A stretch of DNA of 64,000 bases from Pseudomonas sp. R-28-1W-6 (GTDB taxonomy: Bacteria > Pseudomonadota > Gammaproteobacteria > Pseudomonadales > Pseudomonadaceae): the NCBI RefSeq assembly GCF_009799925.1, contig NZ_WELK01000001.1, positions 248,001 through 312,000 on the forward strand. The letters run 5' to 3'. The position numbers and the translations under genes are program-made. Positions within the stretch are counted from its first letter, which is position 1. Each line of letters starts with the position of its first letter. Positions 18,689-28,702 of the stretch are shown one piece after another. The notes under the pieces are model-generated. The model was not told where the DNA came from and searched no databases. It saw only the letters and a list, made by a program, of their open reading frames with translations.

Positions 18689-19828
18689 ATGCCGACAGCC
18701 TTTCCCGAAGATTCCGTCGGTCTGGTCACACCGCAGACTGTGCACTTTGCCGAGCCACTGCCCCTGGTGTGCGGGCGCACGCTGGCCGACTACCAGCTGA
18801 TCTACGAGACCTACGGCACGCTGAATGCCGCGGCGAGCAACGCCGTGCTGATCTGCCACGCCCTGTCCGGCCATCACCACGCCGCCGGCTACCACCGCGC
18901 GGACGAGCGCAAGCCGGGCTGGTGGGACAGCTGCATCGGCCCCGGCAAGCCGATCGACACCAACAAGTTCTTCGTCGTCAGCCTCAACAACCTCGGCGGC
19001 TGCAACGGCTCCACCGGCCCCGGCAGCCTCAACCCGGCCACCGGCAAGGTCTACGGCGCCGACTTCCCGGTGATGACCGTGGAAGACTGGGTGCACAGCC
19101 AGGCACGCCTGGCCGACCGGCTCGGCATCGGCCGCTGGGCCGCGGTGATCGGCGGCAGCCTGGGCGGCATGCAGGCGCTGCAGTGGAGCATCAGCTACCC
19201 CGAGCGCGTGCGCCACTGCCTGGCGATTGCCTCGGCACCCAAGCTGTCGGCGCAGAACATCGCCTTCAACGAAGTGGCGCGCCAGGCCATCCTCACCGAC
19301 CCGGACTTCCACGGCGGGCACTTCCAGGAACAGGGGGTGATCCCCAAGCGCGGCCTGATGCTGGCGCGCATGGTCGGCCACATCACCTACCTGTCGGACG
19401 ACGCCATGGGCGAGAAATTCGGCCGCGAGCTGAAGACCGACAAGCTCAACTACGACTTCCACAGCGTCGAGTTCCAGGTCGAGAGCTACCTGCGCTACCA
19501 GGGCGAGGAGTTCTCCGGGCGTTTCGACGCCAACACCTACCTGCTGATGACCAAGGCGCTGGACTACTTCGACCCGGCCGCCGCCCAGGGCGGCAACCTG
19601 GCCAAGACCCTGGCGGTGGCCCAGGCCGACTTCTGCGTGATGTCCTTCACCACCGACTGGCGCTTCTCGCCGGCGCGCTCGCGGGAAATCGTCGACGCCC
19701 TGCTGGCGGCCAACAAGAACGTCAGCTACCTGGAAATCGACGCGCCGCAGGGCCACGACGCCTTTCTCATCCCGATCCCGCGCTACCTGCAGGCCTTCGG
19801 CGGTTACATGAAACGGATCGAGGTATAA
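18689..19828 (+). CDS. metX: Homoserine O-acyltransferase (MetX; probably succinyltransferase)
   Basis: MetX acylates homoserine in methionine synthesis. The 379-residue alpha/beta-hydrolase has the nucleophile-elbow motif [12 protein letters not shown] with the catalytic Ser, and the catalytic His in [13 protein letters not shown]. The oxyanion region [14 protein letters not shown] is also clear. Proteins labelled MetX in Pseudomonas have been found to use succinyl-CoA; the sequence alone does not let me confirm the acyl donor here. It precedes metW by three bases, and the pair is conserved. Confidence 0.95.
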   Translation: MPTAFPEDSVGLVTPQTVHFAEPLPLVCGRTLADYQLIYETYGTLNAAASNAVLICHALSGHHHAAGYHRADERKPGWWDSCIGPGKPIDTNKFFVVSLNNLGGCNGSTGPGSLNPATGKVYGADFPVMTVEDWVHSQARLADRLGIGRWAAVIGGSLGGMQALQWSISYPERVRHCLAIASAPKLSAQNIAFNEVARQAILTDPDFHGGHFQEQGVIPKRGLMLARMVGHITYLSDDAMGEKFGRELKTDKLNYDFHSVEFQVESYLRYQGEEFSGRFDANTYLLMTKALDYFDPAAAQGGNLAKTLAVAQADFCVMSFTTDWRFSPARSREIVDALLAANKNVSYLEIDAPQGHDAFLIPIPRYLQAFGGYMKRIEV

Positions 19829-19831
19829 GCC

Positions 19832-20452
19832 ATGCGCGCAGATCTGGACATCATCCAGGAATGGATCCCCGCCGGCAGCCGCGTGCTCGACCTCGGCTGC
19901 GGCGACGGCGAACTGCTGGCCTGGCTGCACGCCAACAAGCAGGTCAGCGGCTACGGCCTGGAGATCGACGGCGACAAGATCGCCACCTGCATCGAGCGCG
20001 GGGTCAACGTGATCGAACAGGATCTCGACCAGGGCCTCGGCAACTTCGCCAGCAACAGCTTCGACGTGGTGGTCATGACCCAGTCGCTGCAGGCCCTGCG
20101 CTACCCGGACAAGGTCCTGGCGGAAATGCTGCGGGTCGGCAAGACCTGCATCATCACCTTCCCCAACTTCGGCCACTGGCACTGCCGCTGGTACCTGGCG
20201 CGCAACGGGCGCATGCCGGTATCGGAATTCCTGCCCTACACCTGGTACAACACGCCGAACATCCACTTCTGCACCTTCGCCGACTTCGAGCGCCTGTGCC
20301 TGCAGCTGGGCGCCCGGGTCGAGGAGCGCCTGGCGGTGGACCACGAGCATCGGCACAGCCTGGGCAGCAAGCTTTGGCCTAATCTGATGGGAGAGATCGG
20401 CATCTATCGCGTCAGCGGGCCCGGCCTGGCCGATCACCGCGTAGCCCTCTAA
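19832..20452 (+). CDS. metW: Methionine biosynthesis protein MetW (methyltransferase-like)
   Basis: MetW is a class I SAM-methyltransferase-fold protein that partners MetX in many proteobacteria. The 206-residue product has motif I VLDLGCGDGELLAWL, then VVMTQSLQALRYPDKVL and a C-terminal FADFERLCLQLG region. It starts three bases after metX, with GAGG in the metX 3' end serving as ribosome site, so the two are coupled. Its exact biochemical role is unresolved. Confidence 0.94.
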   Translation: MRADLDIIQEWIPAGSRVLDLGCGDGELLAWLHANKQVSGYGLEIDGDKIATCIERGVNVIEQDLDQGLGNFASNSFDVVVMTQSLQALRYPDKVLAEMLRVGKTCIITFPNFGHWHCRWYLARNGRMPVSEFLPYTWYNTPNIHFCTFADFERLCLQLGARVEERLAVDHEHRHSLGSKLWPNLMGEIGIYRVSGPGLADHRVAL

Positions 20453-20477
20453 CCCCCTGACGCCCAGGAGAACCACC

Positions 20478-20897
20478 ATGCCTCGCCTCGCTTCCCTGCT
20501 GCTGTGCCTGCTCGTCGCCCTGCCCGCCTTCGCCGAACGCAAACAGAGCTTCGGCGACCTGGATGTGCATTACAGCGTGTTCAACTCCAGCTTCCTGCAG
20601 CCGGATATCGCCGCCGCGGCGGGCCTCAACCGCAGCAAGACCACCGGCGTGATCAACGTCGCCGCGCTCAAGGCCGGCAAGGGCGTGCCGGCCCAGGTCA
20701 GTGGCCAGGTGAAGAACCTGCTCGGCCAGACCAGCGCGCTGAGCTTCAAGCAGGTGCTGGAAAGCGGCGCGGTGTACTACCTGGCCGAGTTCCCGCTGCG
20801 CGAGCGCGAGATGCTCAACTTCACCCTCAACCTGCAGGTCGGCGATGCCGCGCCGCAGAGTTTCAGTTTTGACCAGGAAGTGTTTCCGGACGAATGA
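20478..20897 (+). CDS. DUF4426 family exported protein
   Basis: The 139-residue protein starts with a cleavable signal peptide, [19 protein letters not shown], so it is probably periplasmic. The mature part begins [20 protein letters not shown], the DUF4426 signature. It has no cysteine after the signal and no membrane anchor. A good ribosome site, CAGGAG, lies ten bases upstream. The gene lies between metW and rdgB, the same order as in P. aeruginosa. Function unknown. Confidence 0.9.
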   Translation: MPRLASLLLCLLVALPAFAERKQSFGDLDVHYSVFNSSFLQPDIAAAAGLNRSKTTGVINVAALKAGKGVPAQVSGQVKNLLGQTSALSFKQVLESGAVYYLAEFPLREREMLNFTLNLQVGDAAPQSFSFDQEVFPDE

Positions 20898-21490
20898 TGC
20901 AGCTCACCGAACTCGTGCTGGCCAGCCACAACGCCGGCAAACTCAAGGAACTCCAGGCCATGCTCGGCGACGCCGTGCGCGTGCGCGCGATCGGCGAGTT
21001 CTCCAGCGTGGAGCCGGAGGAAACCGGCCTGTCCTTCGTCGAGAACGCCATCCTCAAGGCCCGCCATGCCGCCCGGGTGTCCGGCCTGCCGGCGCTGGCC
21101 GACGACTCGGGGCTGGCGGTGGACTGCCTCGGCGGCGCACCCGGCATCTACTCGGCGCGCTATGCCGACGGCCTGGGTGACGCGGCCAACAACGCCAAGC
21201 TGCTGGAGGCGCTCAAGGACGTCCCGGATGCCGAGCGCGGCGCCCAGTTCGTCTGCGCCCTGGCCCTGGTGCGGCACGCCGACGACCCGCTGCCGATCCT
21301 CTGCGAGGGCCTCTGGCACGGCAGCATCCTGCACGCACCGTGCGGCGAGCATGGCTTCGGCTACGACCCGCTGTTCTGGGTCGCCGAACGCGGCTGCTCC
21401 AGCGCCGAGCTGACCTCGATCGAGAAGAACCAGCTCAGCCACCGCGCCCGCGCCATGGTCCTGCTCAAGCAGCGCCTGGGGCTGGCATGA
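20894..21490 (+). CDS. rdgB: dITP/XTP pyrophosphatase (RdgB/HAM1)
   Basis: RdgB hydrolyses non-canonical purine triphosphates (dITP, XTP) to monophosphates, keeping them out of DNA. The 198-residue protein carries [13 protein letters not shown], the conserved [34 protein letters not shown] and the C-terminal GFGYDPLFW and HRARAM motifs. Its start overlaps the DUF4426 stop by four bases and its own stop overlaps hemW by four bases. Confidence 0.97.
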   Translation: MMQLTELVLASHNAGKLKELQAMLGDAVRVRAIGEFSSVEPEETGLSFVENAILKARHAARVSGLPALADDSGLAVDCLGGAPGIYSARYADGLGDAANNAKLLEALKDVPDAERGAQFVCALALVRHADDPLPILCEGLWHGSILHAPCGEHGFGYDPLFWVAERGCSSAELTSIEKNQLSHRARAMVLLKQRLGLA

Positions 21491-22647
21491 GCACGCTCAG
21501 CGGCGGGAGCTTCCAGCTGCCGCCACTGGCGCTGTACATCCATATCCCGTGGTGCGTGCGCAAATGCCCGTACTGCGACTTCAACTCCCACGCCGCCGGC
21601 CCCACGCTGCCGGAAGAGGACTATGTCGACGCCCTGCTGGCCGACCTGGACGCCGACCTCGGCCATGTCCACGGTCGCGAGTTGAGCTCGATCTTCTTCG
21701 GTGGCGGCACCCCCAGCCTGTTCTCGGCCCGCGCCCTGGGCCGCCTGCTGGAGGGCGTAGAGCGGCGCGTGCGCTTCGCCAGCGCCATCGAGATCACCCT
21801 GGAAGCCAACCCCGGCACCTTCGAGCAGGCCAAGTTCCGCGACTACCGCCGCCTCGGCATCAACCGCCTGTCGATCGGCGTGCAGAGTTTCCAGCAGGCC
21901 AAGCTCAAGGCCCTCGGCCGCATCCACGACGGCGACGAGGCGATCCGTGCCGCCGACATGGCGCGCGCCGCCGGCTTCGACAACTTCAACCTCGACCTGA
22001 TGCACGGCCTGCCCGAGCAGAGCATCGAGGACGCCCTGTTCGACCTGCGCACCGCCATCGCCCAGGGGCCGACGCACCTGTCCTGGTACCAGCTGACCAT
22101 GGAGCCAAACACGGTGTTCTGGAGCCAGCCGCCGGCGCTGCCGGAAGACGACCTGCTGTGGGACATCCAGGAGGCCGGCCAGGCCCTGCTGACCGAGCAG
22201 GGCTACGCCCAGTACGAGGTCTCCGCCTATGCCCAGGCCGGCCAGGCGGCGCGGCACAACCTCAACTACTGGACCTTCGGCGATTTCCTCGGCATCGGCG
22301 CCGGCGCCCACGCCAAGCTGAGCAGCCCGTCCGGGCAGATCGCGCGCAGCTGGAAGACCCGCCTGCCCAAGGACTACCTCGACCCGGCCAAGGCCTTCCA
22401 GGCCGGCGAGCGCCTGCTGACGGCCGACGAACTGCCGTTCGAGTTCCTGATGAACGCGCTGCGTCTCACCGAAGGCGTGCCGGCCAGCCTGTTCAGCGCG
22501 CGCACCAGCCTGCCCCTGGCGCAGCTGGACGGCGCCCGGCGCGAGGCCGAGGCACGCAAGCTGCTGCTGGCCGACCCCGAACGCCTGGTGGCGACCCGCG
22601 AAGGCCAGCTGTTCCTCAACGACCTGCTGCAGCACTTCCTGCCGTAG
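21487..22647 (+). CDS. hemW: Radical SAM heme chaperone HemW (HemN-like)
   Basis: The 386-residue protein has the radical SAM cluster motif CVRKCPYC near residue 25, within [17 protein letters not shown]. It also has the [20 protein letters not shown] and RLSIGVQSF segments of the HemN/HemW group. Its length of about 385 fits HemW rather than the longer coproporphyrinogen dehydrogenase HemN (about 455). The ATG overlaps the rdgB stop. The stop codon TAG lies inside the left arm of the inverted repeat at 22644-22751, so the repeat forms the exact end of the gene. Confidence 0.93.
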   Translation: MSTLSGGSFQLPPLALYIHIPWCVRKCPYCDFNSHAAGPTLPEEDYVDALLADLDADLGHVHGRELSSIFFGGGTPSLFSARALGRLLEGVERRVRFASAIEITLEANPGTFEQAKFRDYRRLGINRLSIGVQSFQQAKLKALGRIHDGDEAIRAADMARAAGFDNFNLDLMHGLPEQSIEDALFDLRTAIAQGPTHLSWYQLTMEPNTVFWSQPPALPEDDLLWDIQEAGQALLTEQGYAQYEVSAYAQAGQAARHNLNYWTFGDFLGIGAGAHAKLSSPSGQIARSWKTRLPKDYLDPAKAFQAGERLLTADELPFEFLMNALRLTEGVPASLFSARTSLPLAQLDGARREAEARKLLLADPERLVATREGQLFLNDLLQHFLP

Positions 22648-22751
22648 GTTGGGTTGAGCGTAGCGAAGCCCAACGACGAGCAACCAGGCCGCGACTCTGC
22701 TTAGCGCTTCGCTGGTTGGGCTTCGGCGCTACGCACCCCAACCCAACCTAC
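22644..22751. repeat. Large imperfect inverted repeat (dispersed-repeat type) at the hemW 3' end
   Basis: The left arm starts GTAGGTTGGGTTGAGCGTAG and runs to 22674. The right arm from 22714 reads back as its near-complement, ending CCCAACCCAACCTAC at 22751. The 39 bases between the arms can form the loop. It looks like the hairpin-type repeats scattered through pseudomonad genomes. Because it follows hemW directly it may also end or stabilise that mRNA. Confidence 0.75.
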
Positions 22752-22819
22752 CGCAGCCCGAGCGACAGACGGTAAACTGCCCACCCCCGCCAGCCCACCG
22801 CCCAGAATAAGGACAACCG

Positions 22820-23143
22820 ATGGATCTGCTGCTCGACCTGATCACCACCCTGTCGCGCTGGTGCCGCGGCAACCTGTTCGACATTTCCCTGGCCATCATG
22901 GCCACCCTGTTCGTGCTGTTCGGACCGGGCATCAATGCCTGGGTGCAACGCTCCATCAGTGGCTTCAACTTCTTCCTGCGCACGCTGATCTTCGTCCTGG
23001 TCTGCGCGGTCGGCTACGGCCTGGCCATCGTCTTCCTCACCCCCTGGCTGGCCCAGGGCCTGGGCTACTTCAACAACTTCACCCTGGCGCCGGTGCTGTT
23101 GCTGGTGTTCTTCCTGATCGGCGTGCTGGCCGATCGCAGCTGA
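22820..23143 (+). CDS. DUF3392 family inner-membrane protein
   Basis: The 107-residue product has about three membrane helices: residues 20-40 (DISLAIMATLFVLFGPGINA), 50-72 (FFLRTLIFVLVCAVGYGLAIV) and 85-103 (FTLAPVLLLVFFLIGVLA). The pattern matches DUF3392, a family of unknown function. The ribosome site AAGGACA precedes the ATG. It stands alone after the hemW repeat. Confidence 0.85.
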   Translation: MDLLLDLITTLSRWCRGNLFDISLAIMATLFVLFGPGINAWVQRSISGFNFFLRTLIFVLVCAVGYGLAIVFLTPWLAQGLGYFNNFTLAPVLLLVFFLIGVLADRS

Positions 23144-23337
23144 CCCCGCCCACCGGGCAGCAGCCTCATTCGCCCGTGGCCTTGCGCAAAAGCCGCTGAT
23201 CGCCTTTTCTCTGTAACCAGGCGGATGCCCGCTGGCCATCCGCCCATGGCCCTGTATGCGCCGACACCGGCTGCGCACAGACGCTCGACTGGAGCAACAC
23301 CCGGCAGTCCTCCCCACCGGCCCACCCCGGAGGCACC

Positions 23338-23451
23338 ATGAAGCGCATCGCCCCGCTGCTGCTGATCCTCGCCAGCCTGCTCAGCCCAGGCGTTCTGGCG
23401 GAAAACCTCGCCCGCGAAGGGCACAACAGCCTGCTGCCGCCACCCGCTTAG
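23338..23451 (+). CDS. Possible small exported peptide (37 codons)
   Basis: An ATG at 23338 with GGAG eight bases upstream opens a 37-codon frame. The first 20 residues, MKRIAPLLLILASLLSPGVL, look like a signal peptide with a cut after AE or LA. The mature part would be only about 16 residues, NLAREGHNSLLPPPA-like. It could be a real secreted microprotein or the remains of a longer exported protein. The rest of 23144-23618 shows no other recognisable gene. Confidence 0.4.
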   Translation: MKRIAPLLLILASLLSPGVLAENLAREGHNSLLPPPA

Positions 23452-23618
23452 CCGGCGATGCGGCGCAAGGCCGTGCCGGCAGGGCGCGGCTGCAGCCCCG
23501 TGCGCGGTGGCGAAAAACGAACCGGACAATCCATGCGCAGCACTATCGCCAATCCATCTAACGGACCTGCCGCGGGCGAGGTAGATTGAAATTAATAGGG
23601 CCACACAGGAGGTAGGGC

Positions 23619-24044
23619 ATGCAAGTATCCGGGTACAGCGGCAACCTGCCCCTCTCGACCCAGATCATCAACAAAGCCGGCCAGGCCACCGCATCACCCG
23701 AGGTTCCGCTCACTGCGGAACAGGTGAATCGCACGGTCGACCGCGCTGCTGATCGAGTCGCCGAGCAGCAGGACAGTCAGACACTGGGCCAGTCCAACCG
23801 GCGCAGCGCCGCCACCCAGTTGTACAGTGCCACCAGCCAGCAACGGCAAATCGATACCTATCTGGCGGTCGCCAGCGAAGGCGAGATCGACAGCCAGCCG
23901 GGCGCGGTGGGAACAGCACTGCAATTGCGTGACGACGCCCGTCGCAACCAGCTGGCACAGGACATCGCGAGCAACACCCGCCGCGTCGAGCGGCCCGAGG
24001 CAAAACCGGTTGCACCGGAAGCGTACAGAGACACCCGTGCCTGA
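23619..24044 (+). CDS. Conserved hypothetical protein, Gln/Ala-rich
   Basis: The 141-residue product begins MQVSGYSGNLPLSTQIINKA and is hydrophilic, rich in Gln, Ala, Arg and Ser, with no signal peptide or membrane helix. The ribosome site GGAGGTAGGGC precedes the ATG and a terminator follows at 24066. The composition suggests a helical or partly disordered protein; the motif SATSQQRQIDTYLAVASE is reminiscent of small pseudomonad proteins of unknown role. I assign no function. Confidence 0.75.
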   Translation: MQVSGYSGNLPLSTQIINKAGQATASPEVPLTAEQVNRTVDRAADRVAEQQDSQTLGQSNRRSAATQLYSATSQQRQIDTYLAVASEGEIDSQPGAVGTALQLRDDARRNQLAQDIASNTRRVERPEAKPVAPEAYRDTRA

Positions 24045-24065
24045 TCTGCACCGACAGCAGCGCAC

Positions 24066-24092
24066 AAAAAAGCCGCCCGAGGGCGGCTTTTT
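24066..24092. terminator. Bidirectional terminator between the hypothetical gene and pckA
   Basis: The hairpin AAAAAGCCGCCC / GGGCGGCTTTTT has an A-tract on one side and a T-tract on the other. It lies 21 bases after the hypothetical gene and 14 bases beyond the pckA stop, so it serves both convergent genes. Confidence 0.92.
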
Positions 24093-24106
24093 CATGGGCG
24101 GGCAAC

Positions 24107-25648
24107 TTACAGTTGCGGGCCGGCGTTGCGGATGGCCTCGGACACGTCGAACTTCTTGAAGTTCTCGATGAACAGCTTGGCCAGGCCTTTGGCGGCCTCG
24201 TCGTAGGCGTTCTGGTCAGCCCAGGTGTTGCGCGGGTTGAGCAGGTTGGTCTCGACGCCCGGTACGGCCTTCGGCACGTCCAGGTTGATCAGCGGCAGGT
24301 GCTCGGTTTCGGCACCGATCAGCGCGCCGCTCTGGATGGCCGCGATCACGCCACGGGTGGTCGGAATGTTGAAACGCTTGCCGACGCCGTAGCCACCGCC
24401 GGTCCAGCCGGTGTTGACCAGGTAGACCTTGGAGCCGAAGCCATTGATGCGCTTGATCAGCAGCTCGGCGTACTCGCCAGCCGGGCGCGGGAAGAACGGC
24501 GCACCGAAGCAGGTGGAAAAGGTCGACTTGATGCCGCTGCCGCTACCCATTTCGGTGGAACCGACCAGCGCGGTGTAACCGGACAGGAAGTGGTAGGCCG
24601 CCTGCTCGTTGTTCAGGATCGACACCGGCGGCAGCACGCCAGTCAGGTCGCAGGTCAGGAAGATCACCGCGTTCGGCTCGCCGCCCAGGTTCTTCTCGCT
24701 GCGCTTCTCGACGTGCTCCAGCGGGTAGGCGGCACGGCTGTTCTGGGTCAGGCTGTCATCGCTGTAGTCGGGAACGCGGTTCTCGTCGAGCACCACGTTT
24801 TCCAGCACGGCGCCGAACTGGATGGCTTTCCAGATCACCGGTTCGTTCTTCTCGGACAGGTCGATGCACTTGGCGTAGCAACCGCCCTCGATGTTGAACA
24901 CCACACCTTCGCCCCAGCCGTGCTCGTCGTCGCCGATCAGGTAGCGGCTTTCGTCGGCGGACAGGGTGGTCTTGCCGGTGCCGGACAGACCGAAGAACAG
25001 GGTCACGTCACCTTCTTCGCCGATGTTGGCAGCGCAGTGCATTGGCAGCACGTCTTTTTCCGGCAGCAGGAAGTTCTGCACGGAGAACATGGCTTTCTTC
25101 ATCTCACCGGCGTAGCGCATACCAGCGATCAGGACTTTCTTGGCGGCGAAGTTGATGATCACGCAGCCATCGGAGTTGGTGCCATCACGCTCCGGCACGC
25201 ACTCGAAGTTGGAAACGTTGAGCACCTTCCACTCGTCCTTGCCGGCCGGGTTGTAGCTCTGCGGCTCGATGAACAGCTGGCGACCGAACAGGTTCTGCCA
25301 GGCGGTGGCGGTGGTCATCTTGACCGGCAGGTAGTGCTCGGCAGCGGAGCCGACATGCACATGGGAAACGAAGAAGTCCTGGCCGCGGTTGAATTCCTCG
25401 ACGCGATCCCACAGGGCATCGAACTTGTCGGCCGGGAACGGACGGTTGATGTTGCCCCAGGCGATTTTCGCCTCGCTGCTCGGCTCCTGCACGATGTAGC
25501 GGTCAGCCGGGGAACGGCCGGTGCGATGACCGGTACGCACAACCAGCGCGCCATTGGCGGCCAGCTCGCCTTCGCCACGGCGAATGGCCTCTTCGACCAG
25601 TTGGGCAACGCTGATATCGGTGTAAACGGCGGTGTTGGCTTGCGTCAT
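24107..25648 (-). CDS. pckA: Phosphoenolpyruvate carboxykinase (ATP)
   Basis: PckA converts oxaloacetate and ATP to phosphoenolpyruvate, the entry to gluconeogenesis when cells grow on organic acids. The 513-residue protein carries the [10 protein letters not shown] substrate segment, the kinase-1a P-loop [11 protein letters not shown], kinase-2 [15 protein letters not shown] and the C-terminal [14 protein letters not shown]. Length and motifs match the ATP-type enzyme. About 158 bases separate its start from the hslO 3' end and should hold its promoter. Confidence 0.98.
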   Translation of the reverse strand: MTQANTAVYTDISVAQLVEEAIRRGEGELAANGALVVRTGHRTGRSPADRYIVQEPSSEAKIAWGNINRPFPADKFDALWDRVEEFNRGQDFFVSHVHVGSAAEHYLPVKMTTATAWQNLFGRQLFIEPQSYNPAGKDEWKVLNVSNFECVPERDGTNSDGCVIINFAAKKVLIAGMRYAGEMKKAMFSVQNFLLPEKDVLPMHCAANIGEEGDVTLFFGLSGTGKTTLSADESRYLIGDDEHGWGEGVVFNIEGGCYAKCIDLSEKNEPVIWKAIQFGAVLENVVLDENRVPDYSDDSLTQNSRAAYPLEHVEKRSEKNLGGEPNAVIFLTCDLTGVLPPVSILNNEQAAYHFLSGYTALVGSTEMGSGSGIKSTFSTCFGAPFFPRPAGEYAELLIKRINGFGSKVYLVNTGWTGGGYGVGKRFNIPTTRGVIAAIQSGALIGAETEHLPLINLDVPKAVPGVETNLLNPRNTWADQNAYDEAAKGLAKLFIENFKKFDVSEAIRNAGPQL

Positions 25649-25806
25649 GAGGGTCCCCGTCGGCGGCTGGCCGAGTCTTCCAAACGTTGTGTAGTAAGCC
25701 GTCGGCTTCGCTACAGCGATAAAAAAGTCGCGGGAGTATGCCAGAAAAGCCGGCTTTTTGGCAGCCTCTTGTCTACCTAACTAACCGATAGACGCACGCT
25801 ATAGCA

Positions 25807-26694
25807 TCAGTGACGGGTCGCCGATGGCGCCTGGGTATCGCCGCTGACGAACAACTGCGCCACATCGGCCGCGTCGAAGGCATAGCGCTGGTTGCAGAAC
25901 TGGCAGTCGATCACCACCCGTCCGGCATGCTCGCTGAGCAGCAGTTCGGCATCTTCCTGGCCCAGGCTGATCAGCGCCCGCGCCGAACGCTCGCGCGAGC
26001 AGCTGCAACGGAACTGCAGCGGCAGCGGGTCGAACAGGCGCAGGGCTTCCTGGTGATACAGGCGGTGCAGCACGGTGTGGTTGTCCAGGCCGAGCAGCTC
26101 TTCGGCGCTCAGGGTATTGGCCAGGGTCAGCAGGTGTTCCCAGCTGGCGGCCCGCTCCTCGGGGTCCGGCAGGCGGTCGGCCGGCAGTTGCTGCAGCAGC
26201 AGACCACGGGCGCGGCGGCCGTCGGCATGCAGCCAGAAGCGGGTGGGCAGCTGCTCGGAGCTGGCGAAGTATTCGGACAGGCAGTCGGCCAGGCTGTCGC
26301 CTTCCAGGCCGACGATGCCCTGGTAGCGCTGGCCCTGCTTGTGGTCGATGGTCAGCGCCAGGCTGCCTTCGGGCATCAGCTCGTGCAGGCCGGCATCGGC
26401 CTTGATCTGCGCGGCGTCGTAGCGGGCGATGCCGCGCACTTCGCGCTGGCTGGAGATTTCGATCATCAGCAGCGGCACCGGCCCGTTGGAGCGCGCCTGC
26501 AGGATCAGCAGGCCATCGAACTTCAAGGTACCGACCAGCAGCGCCGCGGCAGCGAGCATTTCGCCGAGCAGCTGGGCCACCGGCTGCGGGTAGGGATGCT
26601 TGGCCAGCACATGCTGGTAGCTCTCGCCGAGGCTGGCCAGTTCGCCGCGCACATCGGAGTCGTCGAACAGGAAACGTTGAGTGAAATCGGTCAT
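25807..26694 (-). CDS. hslO: Redox-regulated chaperone Hsp33
   Basis: Hsp33 is a cytoplasmic holdase activated by oxidation when its zinc-binding cysteines form disulfides. The 295-residue protein has the four zinc cysteines near the C-terminus, CSC in [14 protein letters not shown] and CQFC in [13 protein letters not shown]. The start [19 protein letters not shown] at 26694 is the family start; the open frame further upstream is not Hsp33-like. hslR lies 85 bases upstream on the same strand, and the pair is typical. Confidence 0.96.
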   Translation of the reverse strand: MTDFTQRFLFDDSDVRGELASLGESYQHVLAKHPYPQPVAQLLGEMLAAAALLVGTLKFDGLLILQARSNGPVPLLMIEISSQREVRGIARYDAAQIKADAGLHELMPEGSLALTIDHKQGQRYQGIVGLEGDSLADCLSEYFASSEQLPTRFWLHADGRRARGLLLQQLPADRLPDPEERAASWEHLLTLANTLSAEELLGLDNHTVLHRLYHQEALRLFDPLPLQFRCSCSRERSARALISLGQEDAELLLSEHAGRVVIDCQFCNQRYAFDAADVAQLFVSGDTQAPSATRH

Positions 26695-26779
26695 GCCCGG
26701 ACTCTGCTTGGTTTCAGGGTTGGCGATTTTAGGCGCAAAGCCCGGCGCGACCAAGGCCCGGCTGTCCAGCGCCCGCCCT

Positions 26780-27175
26780 TCAGTCCTGCCCGCCGCGGAA
26801 CTGCTGGAGCTGGCGGCGCTGTTTCTTGCTCGGCCGGCCGTCGGTCTGCAGGCCCAGGGCGCCGGCCTTGCGCAGCTCGGCGGCGGCCTCACGGTGCTCC
26901 CGGCTGGCGGCGGTCTCCTCGTACAGCAGCTGCGCCTCCGGCGCCCCGCGGCGCACCATCGACAGCGCGAGCACGCGCACCGTGCGCTCCTCGAAGCCGG
27001 TGCGGATGACGTACTCGTCGCCGATCCTCGGCTCCTTGCCCGGTTTGCAGCGCTCGCCGCGGCAATGCACCTTGCCGCCCTCGATGGCCTCCTTGGCCAG
27101 GGCGCGGGTCTTGTAGAAGCGCGCGGCCCACAGCCATTTGTCCAGGCGTATCTTGTCTGGGTCTTTATCGCTCAT
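26780..27175 (-). CDS. hslR: Ribosome-associated heat-shock protein Hsp15
   Basis: Hsp15 is a small S4-domain RNA-binding protein that binds free 50S subunits carrying nascent chains after heat shock. The 131-residue product begins [20 protein letters not shown] and contains the S4 core [19 protein letters not shown]. The C-terminal part is basic. The chosen start at 27175 matches the family; 27232 is also open but adds an unrelated leader. It is divergent from rimB with 100 bases between starts. Confidence 0.94.
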   Translation of the reverse strand: MSDKDPDKIRLDKWLWAARFYKTRALAKEAIEGGKVHCRGERCKPGKEPRIGDEYVIRTGFEERTVRVLALSMVRRGAPEAQLLYEETAASREHREAAAELRKAGALGLQTDGRPSKKQRRQLQQFRGGQD

Positions 27176-27275
27176 CGTGCCCTCGTGAAGAGTTCGCTCA
27201 TGACGCTGAATCTTGCCTGATGCAGTTGTCACATGGGCCTACTAGAATGCCCGCAACTTCCGGAGAAAGCCTGCA

Positions 27276-27743
27276 TTGAAGACTTTCGACCATCTCGCCG
27301 TGATCGGCCTGCGTGAATGGATCAACCTGCCCGAGCTGGGCATGGTCGGCCTGCGCGGCAAAATCGACACCGGTGCCAGCACCTCGACCCTGCACGCCAG
27401 CGATATCCAGGCGTTCGAGCGCAACGGCGCGCCCTGGGTGCGCTTCACCGCTCACCTCGGTACCCAGGTGCAGCGCCGTCATCGCTGCGAGGCGCCGCTG
27501 GTGACGGTGAAGACCATCAAGAGCTCCAACGGCCAGGCCCAGACCCGCTACGTGATCCGCACCCAGCTGGCGCTGGGCGATCGCCTGTGGCCGGTGGAGT
27601 TCACCCTGGCCTGCCGCAAGACCATGCGCTACCGCGTGCTGCTCGGCTCCAAGGCGCTGGTCGACGGCCAACTGGTGGTCAACCCGGCGCTGACCTACGT
27701 GCAAGACAAACCCCAGCTTTCCCTGCCTTCCGGTGCTCAATGA
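27276..27743 (+). CDS. rimB: Retropepsin-like protease RimB
   Basis: RimB is an aspartic (retropepsin-like) protease that trims poly-glutamate tails which RimK adds to ribosomal protein S6. The 155-residue protein has the active-site motif [12 protein letters not shown]. The start codon appears to be TTG at 27276, giving [15 protein letters not shown]; no ATG gives the family N-terminus, and CGGAGAAAG lies ten bases upstream. Its stop overlaps rimK by four bases. No rimA gene is present next to it. Confidence 0.9.
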   Translation: MKTFDHLAVIGLREWINLPELGMVGLRGKIDTGASTSTLHASDIQAFERNGAPWVRFTAHLGTQVQRRHRCEAPLVTVKTIKSSNGQAQTRYVIRTQLALGDRLWPVEFTLACRKTMRYRVLLGSKALVDGQLVVNPALTYVQDKPQLSLPSGAQ

Positions 27744-28645
27744 AGATTGCCATCCTGTCGCGCAACCCGCGCCTGTATTCGACCCGTCGCCTGGTGGAAG
27801 CCGGCACCGAACGCGGCCATGAAGTGGTGGTGATCGACACCCTGCGCGCCTACATGAACATCGCCAGCCACAAGCCGCAGATCCACTACCGCGGGCGTCC
27901 GCTGGAGAACTTCGACGCGGTGATCCCGCGCATCGGCGCCTCGGTGACCTTCTACGGCTGCGCGGTGCTGCGCCAGTTCGAGATGATGGGCGTTTTCCCG
28001 CTCAACGAATCGGTGGCCATCAGCCGCTCGCGCGACAAGCTGCGCTCGCTGCAGCTGCTCTCGCGGCGCGGCGTCGGCCTGCCGGTGACCGGCTTCGCCC
28101 ACTCGCCGGACGACATCCCCGACCTGATCCAGATGGTCAACGGCGCGCCGCTGGTGATCAAGGTGCTGGAAGGCACCCAGGGCATCGGCGTGGTGCTGTG
28201 CGAGACGGAAAAGGCCGCCGAGTCGGTGATCGAAGCCTTCATGGGCCTCAAGCAGAACATCATGGTCCAGGAATACATCAAGGAAGCCGGCGGCGCCGAC
28301 ATCCGTTGCTTCGTGGTCGGCGACAAGGTGATCGCGGCGATGAAGCGCCAGGCCAAGCCCGGCGAGTTCCGCTCCAACCTGCACCGCGGCGGCTCGGCCA
28401 GCCTGATCAAGATCACTCCTGAGGAGCGCATGACCGCCATCCGCGCGGCCAAGGTCATGGGCCTGTCGGTGGCCGGGGTCGACATCCTGCGCTCCCACCA
28501 CGGCCCCCTGGTGATGGAGGTGAACTCCTCGCCGGGCCTGGAAGGCATCGAGACCACCACCGGCAAGGACGTGGCCGGGATGATCATCCAGTACATCGAG
28601 AAGAACGGCGGCCCGCACCTGACCCGCACCAAGGGCAAGGGCTGA
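27740..28645 (+). CDS. rimK: Ribosomal protein S6 glutamate ligase RimK
   Basis: RimK is an ATP-grasp ligase that adds glutamates to the C-terminus of ribosomal protein S6; in pseudomonads it affects ribosome composition and c-di-GMP-linked behaviour. The 301-residue protein begins [20 protein letters not shown]. It has the ATP-grasp phosphate loop [10 protein letters not shown], the adenine-side region [16 protein letters not shown], and the metal-binding [14 protein letters not shown]. The ATG overlaps the rimB stop, indicating coupled translation. Confidence 0.96.
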   Translation: MKIAILSRNPRLYSTRRLVEAGTERGHEVVVIDTLRAYMNIASHKPQIHYRGRPLENFDAVIPRIGASVTFYGCAVLRQFEMMGVFPLNESVAISRSRDKLRSLQLLSRRGVGLPVTGFAHSPDDIPDLIQMVNGAPLVIKVLEGTQGIGVVLCETEKAAESVIEAFMGLKQNIMVQEYIKEAGGADIRCFVVGDKVIAAMKRQAKPGEFRSNLHRGGSASLIKITPEERMTAIRAAKVMGLSVAGVDILRSHHGPLVMEVNSSPGLEGIETTTGKDVAGMIIQYIEKNGGPHLTRTKGKG

Positions 28646-28702
28646 CGGCGCGGCTCTGCCGCAGGCCGCACCCCGCGCGGCAAGCCCGCCGAGCTGCAGC
28701 GC

